A stretch of DNA of 64,000 nucleotides from Molanna angustata (lineage: Eukaryota; Arthropoda; Insecta; Trichoptera; Molannidae), in contig OY754977.1 in NCBI GenBank assembly GCA_963576475.1, positions 28,283,796 through 28,347,795 of the forward strand. The letters are read 5' to 3'. The notes beneath the pieces are model-generated. The model saw nothing but the letters and a program-made list of their open reading frames with translations, ran no database searches and was not told the origin of the DNA. Of this stretch, positions 1 to 10,384 are shown piece by piece. A program made the position numbers and the translations under genes. Positions within the stretch are counted from its first letter, which is position 1, and the number at the start of each line of letters is the position of its first letter.

Positions 1-2624
1 TCAACTCACAAAACATAAAAATTATTAAGACTAAAATCAAACAACATCACTCCTTCTACATATTTTTAAAAAAGGATATTTTCTGCCGATCTTCTGTTCC
101 TCTGCGAAGGAATCCAGATGAGGGTTGTGTTCCTCCTTCTCCGAAAAGATGATGAAGAAAAGTCCCGTCGAAGATGAAGTGGGTAGACAGTAAACAGCAA
201 AATGGAATAGTAGACAGCAAACTATGGTAGACGATGAACACCTTCACATTCAAAAACTCGTCAAGTAGCTCAGGATCCAGCGACAAAAAAAAACTGAAAT
301 ATTAAAAAGTACTTAATGTTTCGAATATAAGACCACGGAACAAATTCCTTACAGGGTGAAAGTAACCATTCACAACTTGTAAAAAGTAAAAGAGCACAAG
401 ATCACTCACCCACTTTAAACGTGGTTATTTATTTTTGGTGGTACGAAATTTTATCAATATTTTCACCAAAGCAATGACAAAAAACTGCATCAATTCAATT
501 AGAAAGATTATTTTTTTCAAATGAGGATCAATATCCAATCAAATGATTCATTATTTAAATTAACTTTTCTAGTTTAAATGTAATGTTGAACACTTTCCAA
601 AATTTATTTTGTTTTAACATAAAAGGTTATAAAAATATATTTGTCACAAGATGTTGTGATATGTATTGTTCAAAGTCAACTGTCTCTATTCTAAGGTAGA
701 CAAAAATTGTTTTTCAATGGTCAAGTACTAAGCACAATACTATCTAAAAAAATAATAAAATGGGTATGAAATATAATTAGGTATACACCAATCATGTTGA
801 GGTAACATATTATCCACTGAAATAAAAAATTATTACCCACCATTATGAGATGGCAAAATTAAATATAATTGAAATATTTCATTTTTTAAAATAAAAGGAA
901 CAATATGACCTGGAATAAGAATATGCTTCTTCTCCCAAGACGTTGGAGTACCCGCACAGCTACACGACCGCATCCCTCTCAGGCCAAACTTGTGGAGTGC
1001 CGTACAACTGCCAAGAGTGCTGCCGCCCGCCGTAGGTGAACGCGGTTGCCAGACGTCATCGCCTTTTCCCATGATGCCTCGAACGGATGGATAGGTATTA
1101 GGGTAGGATAGGAAATAGGGATTTACTACCTGCCTAAGTGTACTACTTTTTATCTATTTTATCTCTCCTTACCTCCCAATGACTGACAAGAAAAATCAAA
1201 AACCAGGAAGGGCGCCATCCTTGAATAGAGCAAACTCGAAGACAATAACAGATTGTAAAAATTCTGACCCGCCTTTAGGGTCGGCCCCCACGCACCGCGC
1301 CAATTGTGAGGGTTAAAGTCATGGTGGCAGAGGCCTAGGGCCTCGCCCCACCCGGACTTGCACCCGCACCACCGGCCAGCCAGCCGTTTACACATGAAAC
1401 TATCAAAAAATCGAATTCTCGGGGTCGCAACCTGCCCTAAAGGAATTTAACTCCAATTCAAAGAAAATTTTTTAAGGGAAGTCTATCAAAAGACTCCCAT
1501 TATACCAAAAATAAATATAATTTACGATTATCAATATTTGATCATTTCTTGTCATACCATTAGAAGGTCCAAAGGAGGAGAGATAAATACAAAACCTGAA
1601 TTATGATAACAATTTATATTTCATTTTGCTTAATCAGTCTTTTTCGTTTTGATATAAAAAAAAATTATCCATATAATACAATTAAATTATTACAACCTCA
1701 TTACATTTTTTATTTCTATTATATTTTACCATCCCCAATATTAACCCTTTAAGAAAAAAATCTATCTTAATGTAATTATGACCCAATAAAACATTATTTA
1801 TTAACAAAAATCTTCTTATTAACTATTTGGCCAAATTTACATACTGGTGTTAATACATTATACAAAATTTCATTAATACAAAAAAAATGGTTGCCGTTAA
1901 TTTACATTTTACAAAATTAAATTAAAAAAAACTGTTCATATTGAAAGTCACTAAATTTGAAGCTTCTATTTTTAAACTGCACGAAGTTAAATAAGATTCG
2001 ATCATCCGCCATCGTTGTTCACAGAAAAATGTCGGTCTTTTGAGGTTACACGACTCATCGCCATCTTGATTCAATTTCATATCATATTTTGCTGTTTCCA
2101 GCAAAACAACTGGTCTTCAAAATGATGGATAGTCGGTGCAATGATATTGTTTAATCTTAGTCTACATAATACTTTGGATTCCATTACATATTAAATATAT
2201 AAAAAAAAACTAGTAGGAAGGAATATTTGGGGGACTCGTTAACCCCATTTTCCCACTAGTCCTTTCTTATGGTTATTTATAATGTTTTAAACGCCACAGC
2301 GTTTTCTCTGTCTATTTAAGTGACGTCCATTTTATTGACTTTTTCGCGTCACCTCTCGTTAAAGGAATATCGGCCAAAGCAATGCAATCCGGTGTTTCCG
2401 CTCGGCGACTAACTAACCGGGTTGCCCGCAGACAAAAAAAACTCTGCCTATTAGCATAATTTTAACATTTTTTCCAAAGTGGATTATCCTTTTTTTTCAA
2501 TTTTCCTCTGAGAGGAGGTAAGTCATGTTATTCAATAAAATAACATGACAATAGGTACAAATTATATGTGCAAGAAGTTACAAAGAAAACATATATTGTC
2601 TGTTTGTATTGTATGTTTGAACAG
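1..2624. other. Non-coding stretch, nothing recognised
   Basis: AT-rich sequence with no open frame that I recognise. Two short GC-richer patches (about 905-1075 and 1165-1400) stand out and have minus-strand frames of 78-79 codons, but these show no motif I can name and no typical codon pattern. They may be relics of mobile elements or of untranslated regions. Confidence 0.5.
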
Positions 2625-2840
2625 CAATAGGCGTGATGACAGTAAGAAAAAATCATTGAAATTATGATTTTATAAAATAAAATATGTTATAAAGATTTGA
2701 AAAAATATATTTATTTTCATTTTAAAAGAGCGAATAATATTAATATTATTAAAATAAAAATACAAAATATGTTTGTCCGCCATTTTATGTGAAACACCAA
2801 TCAGAGCGCATGACGTCACCATATTGTTACTGTCAATTGT
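2625..2840 (+). repeat. Dispersed repeat DR3, copy 1
   Basis: This ~215-bp block begins at aataggcgtgatgac and ends near a TGACGTCA palindrome followed by atattgt. It reappears about 1,085 bp downstream in the same orientation and, more diverged, inverted at 5662-5886. Both direct copies share the stretch reading cgccattttatg...caatcagagcgca. No coding content was seen. The class is unknown; it could be a short non-autonomous element. Confidence 0.6.
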
Positions 2841-3179
2841 GTTTGTTACTGTCAACTGTAGTGTTGTTCGAAATGGCTATTTTTTTCATAACAAGCTATA
2901 TGGAATATGCTGCTTATTTTTAACATGCTATTTTTATTTATTGATTTATTTGGGACGATAAACCAAATAATATCGCTATCCGCTCTATTGAATCGTTGAC
3001 GCATCTGTTATAACACGCACCGAGTATTGTAACGTGGTGGAGAATATTTAACGTTTCAGAAATAAATAACTTGGTGGCTTTCATTGCTTGATTATAAATT
3101 AAAATGATGTTATTATATTGTTTGTGGGAGTTGTACAGTGTTACATGAGGTTGAAATGGAAATACACAATGTATTATGA

Positions 3180-3645
3180 TGAATCTAATATACGCAATCT
3201 ACATTGGCTTAAAGTCCCCGAAAGAATTGAATATAAGCTCTGTCTCATAATCTTTAAAGCACTTCGTGGTATTGCTCCTACTTACCTCTCCGAACTGTGC
3301 ATTCCGCTTTCAATAAATGACAGACAATCATCACTTCGTTCTGCCTCTTCATCCATGGTTGGGAAATTAGTTGAAATAAACAGGGTGCACACAACTAATT
3401 TCGGTGATCGTGAATTTGCTGTGGCAGGACCAAATGCATGGAATAAGCTCCCACACACCCTCAGACAAACCGAAAATATATCTTCGTTCAGGAAAAAACT
3501 CAAAACGCACCTTTTTCGCAAATCTTACCAGAGCCGAAATGATACAACGTAATCATTTTTTCAGCGCCCTTGAGGTGAGATATTCACAAAAACGGCGCTA
3601 TATAAATTATCCAAATTTATTATTATTATTATTTATACATATGGG
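3180..3645 (+). mobile_element. LINE 3' end, CR1/L2-like (reverse transcriptase C-terminus)
   Basis: The in-frame product carries the conserved post-RT block of CR1/L2-type LINEs: NLHWLKVPERIEYKLC, then FKALRG, SSLRSASS, FGDREFAVAGPNAWNKLP and FRKKLKTHLFRKSYQ, followed by a stop at about 3550. The 3' UTR has the family-typical ggcgctatataaat followed by (att)n, the usual 3' microsatellite tail. Everything upstream of the last ~120 residues is missing, so this is a 5'-truncated dead copy. A second copy on the other strand (38915-39240) has the same 3' terminus, aattatccaaatt. It sits between the two direct DR3 copies. Confidence 0.85.
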
Positions 3646-3709
3646 ATAATTGTTATGATTCATATACATATTATGATTAATATATTAAAAAAAAAATAGA
3701 ATGTTATGT

Positions 3710-3920
3710 AATAGGTGTGATGACTGTAAGAAAAAATCATTGAAATTATGATTTTAAAAAATAAAATAGGTTATAAAGATTTAAAAAATGTACTTATTTT
3801 CATTTTAAAGGAGTGAATAATAATATTATAAATATAAAAATACAAAATGTGTTAGTCCGCCATTTTATGAGAAAAAACAATCAGAGCGCACGACGTCATA
3901 GTATGGTCGCGTCAATTCTT
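3710..3920 (+). repeat. Dispersed repeat DR3, copy 2
   Basis: Direct copy of 2625-2840, starting aataggtgtgatgac and running to cacgacgtcatag. Here the TGACGTCA palindrome is mutated to CGACGTCA. Differences from copy 1 are scattered substitutions and short indels, so the duplication is not very recent. Confidence 0.6.
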
Positions 3921-4115
3921 CTGATAGTCTTCAATACAATATACGCATTAATTGTCGGTCTGGACGATGTTTATTTTGGTGTTTTTGATATATTAATATT
4001 TTAATTAGGTACTTAAAACTAAAACAAAACAATAAAATAGCAATGGAACAAGGATTCATCAAAGCAAATAGTTTCAATTTACCTAGATACTCGCCTACCT
4101 ATCGGGGGATACTAT

Positions 4116-4717
4116 GGGCCGGTATTACAGTGTCAGTTTAAGAGCTAAACTCAAGTTTCACAAAAATATAGCGTATTACAGTGTCCGTTTAGGCCTAATC
4201 TTCCCTCAAATATGTCACTAAAACGACAAATATTTAACTCAACGTTTCTGGCAGATTAAGTACTTAACTGTGAGTCAACTGTCATTTGCTAGGCAACTCG
4301 TGTAGTTTCAGTTTCTATCACTAGAGGCGTTAGGCAACGTGTGTAGTTTCAGTGTTGTATCACTAAAGGCGTTAGTTGTATCGACGGTGGCGCCACACAA
4401 CAAAACAAACTGACAGCCGTATTGAACATGGGCATTAAAAAGCATTATTTTGGTGAAAAAAATTAAATTTACCATGTTGGATAATAAAACAATGGTATTT
4501 AAAGTCGTAGCGTCCCGTTTTGTATTTCGTATTATTTGAGGTTATTTAAATTTGACAGATAATAACCACAGAAAAAGTGAAATATGTCTATAATTGAAGA
4601 TTTAGTAACTGACATGTTATATTGCACTGTAATACGGAAATGGATTCAATCTCCCCTTAACATTAATCTTGAGTTTAACAAACTCAATGAGTTGAGGGCC
4701 GACTGTAATATCGGGCC
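4116..4717. mobile_element. Candidate short TIR element (MITE-like)
   Basis: The left end reads GGGCCGGTATTACAGT and the right end, reverse-complemented, reads GGCCCGATATTACAGT, so 15 of 19 terminal bases agree in inverted orientation. Each end has a second inward TATTACAGTG motif (about 4173 and 4622). No transposase is present. The right side is followed by a gaataaataaata run, which is more typical of a retroposon tail, so the class is uncertain. No clear target-site duplication was seen. Confidence 0.35.
4290..4372. repeat. Two-copy 41-bp tandem repeat
   Basis: The segment aggcaactcgtgtagtttcag...ggcgtt is repeated once with a 41-bp offset and a few substitutions. It lies inside the candidate TIR element at 4116-4717. 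Confidence 0.6.
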
Positions 4718-4772
4718 TAAGTTTATTGTATTTTGTATGTAACTTAGTTCTTATTGAATAAATAAATAAATA

Positions 4773-5661
4773 ATGAACGCTCGCAACGTATGGTAAACTA
4801 ATTTAGTTTTAGTATTCTACAATTTTGTCACGCGATGGTGAGCTGACGAACGTTCGACATGTTATGATGCTGGTCACTGCCAAACTAAACTAGCAAGCTA
4901 TATTTTTTTCATGCAATGAAGCGATTCGCGAAACGACGGCGATTACGCGAAGCATGCGTTTTAAAACATCGTTACAATTTTAGCAGCATACGAATTATTA
5001 CATAGCGCTCGTTATTTGTATTGTGTTAATAACAAGCTATATTTATCTGCTATCGTTATTTTTAGCAATAGCAGCCATAGTAGTTATTTTTCTGCCTGTC
5101 TTAACTACTCTTAACTAGAATGGAACTTTTGATGGTCGGATATTTCTTTGCGTCGAACAAAGACTTTTGTTCATCAGAATTTCGAAACGTAAAAACTTAA
5201 TAATAAGTACATATAAGTACTTTATTTATCTGTAATTTAAATACAACTTACATCTCGAAAATCGATAAAATATGCTCCTTCTTCTCTCTACATTATGTGT
5301 TCATAAGCTAAAAACATACGCGGGAAACGTATGATGGCCTATTTTGACGTTTGGACATTAATGAAGTTCTTTATATGCTTATTGCCTAAATAATGGTAAA
5401 TATTATATTATTGAGAGCTAAAAGTGGGGGAACAAATACTGTACTTCATTGTAAACGCGTACTTAATAAAATACACTTATGTCTCGCCGTGCGAAATTTA
5501 ATCACTTATTTCTCTTTTTTTTCGCGTGGGACGAAAACATATACCTCAGTAGGTGTTTTTTTCGTCGTGTTTGTACATTTAGGGACCGCACAACACTTAT
5601 GCACTTTTGAATTGATTATAAATACATAAATCGTCCTAGAATACATATATTACATATAGTA
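4773..5661. other. Non-coding stretch, nothing recognised
   Basis: AT-rich sequence with a few CpG-containing patches (about 4920-4960). The open frames here are short and show no motif that I recognise. Confidence 0.5.
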
Positions 5662-5886
5662 GTGATATGCAGTTTACAATATCATGACGTCACCGTCAGG
5701 GTCGGCAGCCGCCATGATACTACAAGCGTTTTTTGGCGTAAATGTCAAATTTGATTTTAAAATGGCGATTTTTGCTACTAAACCTTTATTTTATGTAGAA
5801 ATGTATATATATTTGAAAACAGTGAATGCGTAAAAACATCGTGACATAGTTTTTCAATATTAGTCATCATGCCTATTATGTCACAA
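5662..5886 (-). repeat. Dispersed repeat DR3, inverted diverged copy
   Basis: Read on the minus strand it starts taataggcatgatgac and ends with a perfect TGACGTCA followed by tgatattgt, the same boundaries as the copies at 2625 and 3710. The middle is much diverged but keeps a cgccattttaaa block. This defines both ends of the repeat family. Confidence 0.4.
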
Positions 5887-6174
5887 TGTTAGCTAAAAGT
5901 TTTGATGTTGTTCCTAAACATAAAAATATTGTACTATTTTATTTATATAGATAAATAGAAATTCTTTCGTCTGAGGTTTGAAAAAAAAAAACATTCACCA
6001 TGCACATATTGTAATATTTTTTTATTTATACCAAAATAGTCCTAAGTAATTATTAATAATATTTTTAATACTAATAATTCTTAATAATAATATTAATTTT
6101 GCTTCAGATTGATACAACTAAACCAAAATTGATTACAAATTTAAATGTTTCTTCGTTACTAAAACAAACTTGAA

Positions 6175-7065
6175 GCGCACTACCCCGGCGCGCGGCCGGT
6201 GACAAACTGAACAATGGGCCACTGTGTGATCACCAACGGCCAGACCACGCCACGATCCCTATGAAGTTGATCCCATATCTCGCCACGACGCATGGCCCAT
6301 CGAGGGAGATCGCGATCCACTTCCACGCCGGCGACGCTATAGAGCCCATTGGCCCTGTTCGCCACCGGACGCAGCCGCAACATCGGACAAACACAAAATA
6401 TCCACCATCCATCGGGTCCAACCACTGCCCCCGAGAATCTAACCACACACGTCAGGGCCTCCGATTGGTCTCGAAATCGGCCGCTAACACACTCCGCTAC
6501 ACTCCGACTACACTTAGTACACTCCGTTTCAAGTCGGAGGGGCTTGTACCCCGACCCCTCGGTCCTCGTGTTGGCGTCCAAAGGTTCCGCGGGCTAACAC
6601 CGGGGGCATCCGACGCAATCATCACCTGTCAGATTTGACGTCTAGTTGTCAACACAGGATGTCTGACCCGACGTCTGCGCCGGCGGTGTGCCCGAACCAC
6701 ACAACAACATTCGCCACAGTTTGACGAGTAACTGCCGAGCGAGACTAGAGGCGTCCGTCCTGCTCTTCTCTAAGTACAGAATTGACGAGGGCACAACAGC
6801 GTCGGCCGCCCACCCCCGCCTTTACTGCCTAGGCCCTTTGAGCCGCAACCTAGGCCCAAACGCATGACGCATGGCCCAATGCCATTTGTACGCCATGAGG
6901 AACAATTGTACTGGAAGCTTAAGACCGCACATGCACTGGGGATTTTTAGCGAGTTGTACCCAGTTGTACCCCACTTCCCCGCGCATGCCGCTGTAACAGT
7001 GCCCGTTCCTAACTGTGTTCCTAACCGACTCCCGCGCTCGCCACTACGTACATAGGTACATATCG
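6175..7065. other. GC-rich island with overlapping open frames, identity unknown
   Basis: This ~890-bp island is sharply GC- and CpG-richer than everything around it. It has open frames on both strands: minus 6180-6581 (133 codons), plus 6261-6638 (125 codons), minus 6770-7123 (117 codons). None matches a family that I recognise. Short internal repeats occur (tacactccg near 6495-6530; gttgtaccc near 6955-6975). It might be a transposon fragment, a CpG-rich regulatory region or transferred DNA. I make no functional call. Confidence 0.5.
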
Positions 7066-7124
7066 TGGCGTGAGTACGTTCACCAAAGTACCTACCTAGG
7101 TACCTATATCTGGTACATACCAAC

Positions 7125-7439
7125 CTGTTGCATTATTTCTATTTTGCTATTGACAATAACACGATATTTTTCCTCTGTTTTGTATTGATATTGTTTTATA
7201 ATTATTTATTTACAGGTTTTTTTTTATCGAGATATTATATACTTACTAATATCTTATAAATAGGTGATATTTCTGGTCATTCACTCCAAAGTAATTAATC
7301 ATTATATATATAGTTATATATCTTAGATCGGCAAACTTTTGCTGTAAAAGGGACAAATCAATATTTTATAAATATTTTTGAAGTACAGTATTTTGTCTAT
7401 ATGTGAATCTTGGGAGCCGCTGGATGCCGATAAATATTC
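7125..7439. other. Non-coding stretch before the satellite
   Basis: Nothing recognised apart from a motif near 7411-7432 (gagccgctggatgccgataa) that reappears, changed, at 10360-10380 on the far side of the 62-bp array. This suggests that both edges descend from one sequence. Confidence 0.4.
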
Positions 7440-8755
7440 AAATATTATTATAACATAACATAAAATTATAATCATCGCGAAATGAAATTAATAAACGTTT
7501 CAATAAATAGATCAACACAAACACCTTACAAAATTACGTAGGTTTTGATTATAAAATTCATAACATTACATAACATTATAATCATCGCGAAATGAAATTA
7601 ATAAACGTTTCAATAAATAGATCAACACAAACACCTTACAAAATTACGTAGGTTTTGATTATAAAATTCATGACATTACATAACATTATAATCATCGCGA
7701 AATGAAATTAATAAACGTTTCAATAAATAGATCAACACAAACACCTTACAAAATTACGTAGGTTTTGATTATAAAATTCATGACATTACATAACATTATA
7801 ATCATCGTGAAATGGAATAAATAAACGTTTCAATAAATAGATCAACACAAACACCGAATATTTTTATTATTGCATATGCGCAAACATTGGATTTTTTTCC
7901 CTGTCGGGAGTCAAAGATATTTTTTAACAGATTTATAATTATCTCAATAGAGACGAAGTTGGAATATTTATTGTAGGAGAACCGGGAAATCAAGGCACCT
8001 ACAGGGCTTACGACCTGTCATCGGCTGGTTTACGTGATCACTTTATGCGCTTGCGCAACGTTCACCAATTATGCCTTTAGGGATAGGGATCTCATTAAAA
8101 GGCATAATTGGTGAACGTTGCGCAAGCGCATAAAGTGATCACGTAAACCAGCCGATGACAGGTCGTAAGCCCTGTAGGTGCCTTGATTTCCCGGTTCTCC
8201 TACAATAAATATTCCAACTTCGTCTCTATTGAGATAATTATAAATCTGTTAAAAAACAACACAAACACCTTACAAAATTACGTAGGTTTTGATTATAAAA
8301 TTCATGACATTACATAACATTATAATTATCGTGAAATGGAATAAATAAACGTTTCAATAAATAGATCAACACAAACACCTTACAAAATTACGTAGGTTTT
8401 GATTATAAAATTCATGACATTACATAACATTATAATCATCGTGAAATGGAATAAATAAACGTTTCAATAAATAGATCAACACAAACACCTTACAAAATTA
8501 CGTAGGTTTTGATTATAAAATTCATGACATTACATAACATTATAATCATCGTGAAATGGAATAAATAAACGTTTCAATAAATAGATCAACACAAACACCT
8601 TACTAAATTACGTAGGTTTTGATTATAAAATTCATGACATTACATAACATTATAATCATCGTGAAATGGAATAAATAAACGTTTCAATAAATAGATCAAC
8701 ACAAACACCTTACAAAATTACGTATGTACCTGATTAAATTCATGACAACACATAA
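7440..8755 (+). repeat. 110-bp satellite array, split by an insertion
   Basis: The marker atcatcg(c/t)ga recurs at 7471, 7581, 7691, 7801 and then 8325 (as attatcgtga), 8435, 8545 and 8655, always 110 bp apart except across the interruption. Removing 414 bp (a 401-bp insert plus a 13-bp duplication) restores the phase exactly. Early units read cgcgaaatgaaatta and later ones cgtgaaatggaataa, so two variants have spread locally. It is non-coding. Confidence 0.95.
7856..8256. mobile_element. 401-bp insertion with a perfect 159-bp foldback
   Basis: The insert is flanked by identical 13-bp direct repeats caacacaaacacc (7843-7855 and 8257-8269) and interrupts the 110-bp satellite in phase. Its first 64 bp are single copy. 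Bases 7920-8078 and 8098-8256 are then reverse complements along their whole length with no gap (coordinates sum to 16176 throughout), separated by a 19-bp loop. The right edge ends in six A residues before the duplication, as in a retroposed RNA. A transcript would fold into a ~159-bp duplex. The arm sequence (gcgcaagcgcataaag, ctgtaggtgccttg) is not one I recognise. Confidence 0.9.
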
Positions 8756-8779
8756 AATTATACCTAATCATCGTGTCAA

Positions 8780-10264
8780 CTGTGTCTCCACCGGGATTCG
8801 AACCCGGGACCTTTGGTTCAGATACCTAACACAATTAAAAACTGTGTTTCCACCGGAATTCGAACCCGGGACCTTTGGTTCAGATACCTAACACAATTAA
8901 AAACTGTGTTTCCACCGGGATTTGAACCCGGGACCTTTGGTTCAGATACCTAACACAATTAAAAACTGTGTCTCCACCAGGAATTGAACCCGGGACCATT
9001 GATTCAGATACCTAACATAATTAAAAACTGTGTTTCCACCGGGATTCGAACCCGGGACCTTTGGTTCAGATACCTAACACAATTAAAAACTGTGTCTCCA
9101 CCAGGAATTGAACCCGGGACCATTGATTCAGATACCTAACATAATTAAAAACTGTGTTTCCACCGGGATTCGAACCCGGGACCTTTGGTTCAGATACCTA
9201 ACACAATTAAAAACTGTATTTCCACCGGGATTCGAACCCGGGACCTTTGTTTCAGATACCTAACACAATTAAAAACTGTGTCTCCACCAGGAATTGAACC
9301 CGGGACCATTGATTCAGATACCTAACATAATTAAAAACTGTGTTTCCACCGGGATTCGAACCCGGGACCTTTGGTTCAGATACCTAACACAATTAAAAAC
9401 TGTGTCTCCACCAGGAATTGAACCCGGGACCATTGATTCAGATACCTAACATAATTAAAAACTGTGTTTCCACCGGGATTCGAACCCGGGACCTTTGGTT
9501 CAGATACCTAACACAATTAAAAACTGTGTTTCCACCGGGATTCGAACCCGGGACCTTTGGTTCAGATACCTAACACAATTAAAAACTGTGTCTCCAACGG
9601 GAATTAAACCCGGGACCTTTGGTTCAAATACCTAACACAATTTAAAACTGTGTCTTCACCTGGAATTGAACCTGGGACCTTTGGTTCAGATACCTAACAC
9701 AATTAAAAACTGTGTTTCCACCGGGATTCGAACCCGGGACCTTTGGTTCAGATACCTAACACAATTAAAAACTGTGTTTCCACCGGGATTCGAACCCGGG
9801 ACCTTTGGTTCAGATACCTAACACAATTAAAAACTGTGACTCCACCGGGAATTGAACCCGGGACCTTTGGTTCAGATACCTAACATAATTAAAAACTGTG
9901 TTTCCACCGGGATTCGAACCCGGGACCTTTGGTTCAGATACCTAACACAATTAAAAACTGTGTCTCCAACGGGAATTAAACCCGGGACCTTTGGTTCAAA
10001 TACCTAACACAATTTAAAACTGTGTCTTCACCTGGAATTGAACCTGGGACCTTTGGTTCAGATACCTAACACAACTAAAAACTGTGTCTCCAACGGGAAT
10101 TGAACCCGGGACCTTTGGTTCAAATACCTAACACAATTTAAAACTGTGTCTCTACCGGGAATTGAACCTGGGACCTTTGGATCAGATACCTTACACAAAT
10201 TAAAACTGTTATTCCACCGGGAATCGAACCCGGGATCTTTGGTTCAGATACCTAACACAAATAT
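8780..10264 (-). repeat. Array of 24 tRNA-like 62-bp units derived from a SINE
   Basis: Units begin at 8780 and recur every 62 bp without a single indel up to the 24th at 10206. On the minus strand each unit reads ggtatctgaacc, then a T-arm-like segment cccgggttcgaatcccgg, then acacag and a tttttaattgtg linker. The T-arm segment contains a Pol III box B (consensus ggttcganTcc), matching exactly in units 1, 5, 7, 8, 10, 12, 13, 16, 17, 19 and 24. The unit aligns with part of the tRNA-derived SINE at 62760-62990, lacking about 7 nt of the anticodon region. There is no box A, so these are not tRNA genes. Confidence 0.95.
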
Positions 10265-10265
10265 G

Positions 10266-10331
10266 TGCCGACCGCTGTGGCACAGTTGGTAAGCCGTTTG
10301 GTTTCTGTGCGGGCGTCCTGTGAATCCGAGA
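10266..10331 (+). mobile_element. SINE-A head fragment
   Basis: The segment reads ccgaccgctgtggcacagttggtaag then gggcgtcctg, which is the tRNA-like head of the SINE family found complete at 12262, 12477 and 33338. It breaks off before box B and continues as unrelated sequence with a twofold gtgaatccgag. It sits at the junction between the 62-bp array and the outer satellite. Confidence 0.75.
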
Positions 10332-10384
10332 CGTCAAAATGTGAATCCGAGGATCTTGCAAGCCGATGGATGCCGACCCATAGT

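Noticed and set aside
833..1395. Two minus-strand frames in GC-richer patches taken as exons
   Set aside because: No recognisable domain, no convincing splice sites, and the frames are short.
8780..10264. Cluster of tRNA genes
   Set aside because: Only the T-arm region resembles a tRNA; there is no box A, no acceptor stem pairing and no anticodon loop, and the repeat is a 62-bp SINE-derived unit.
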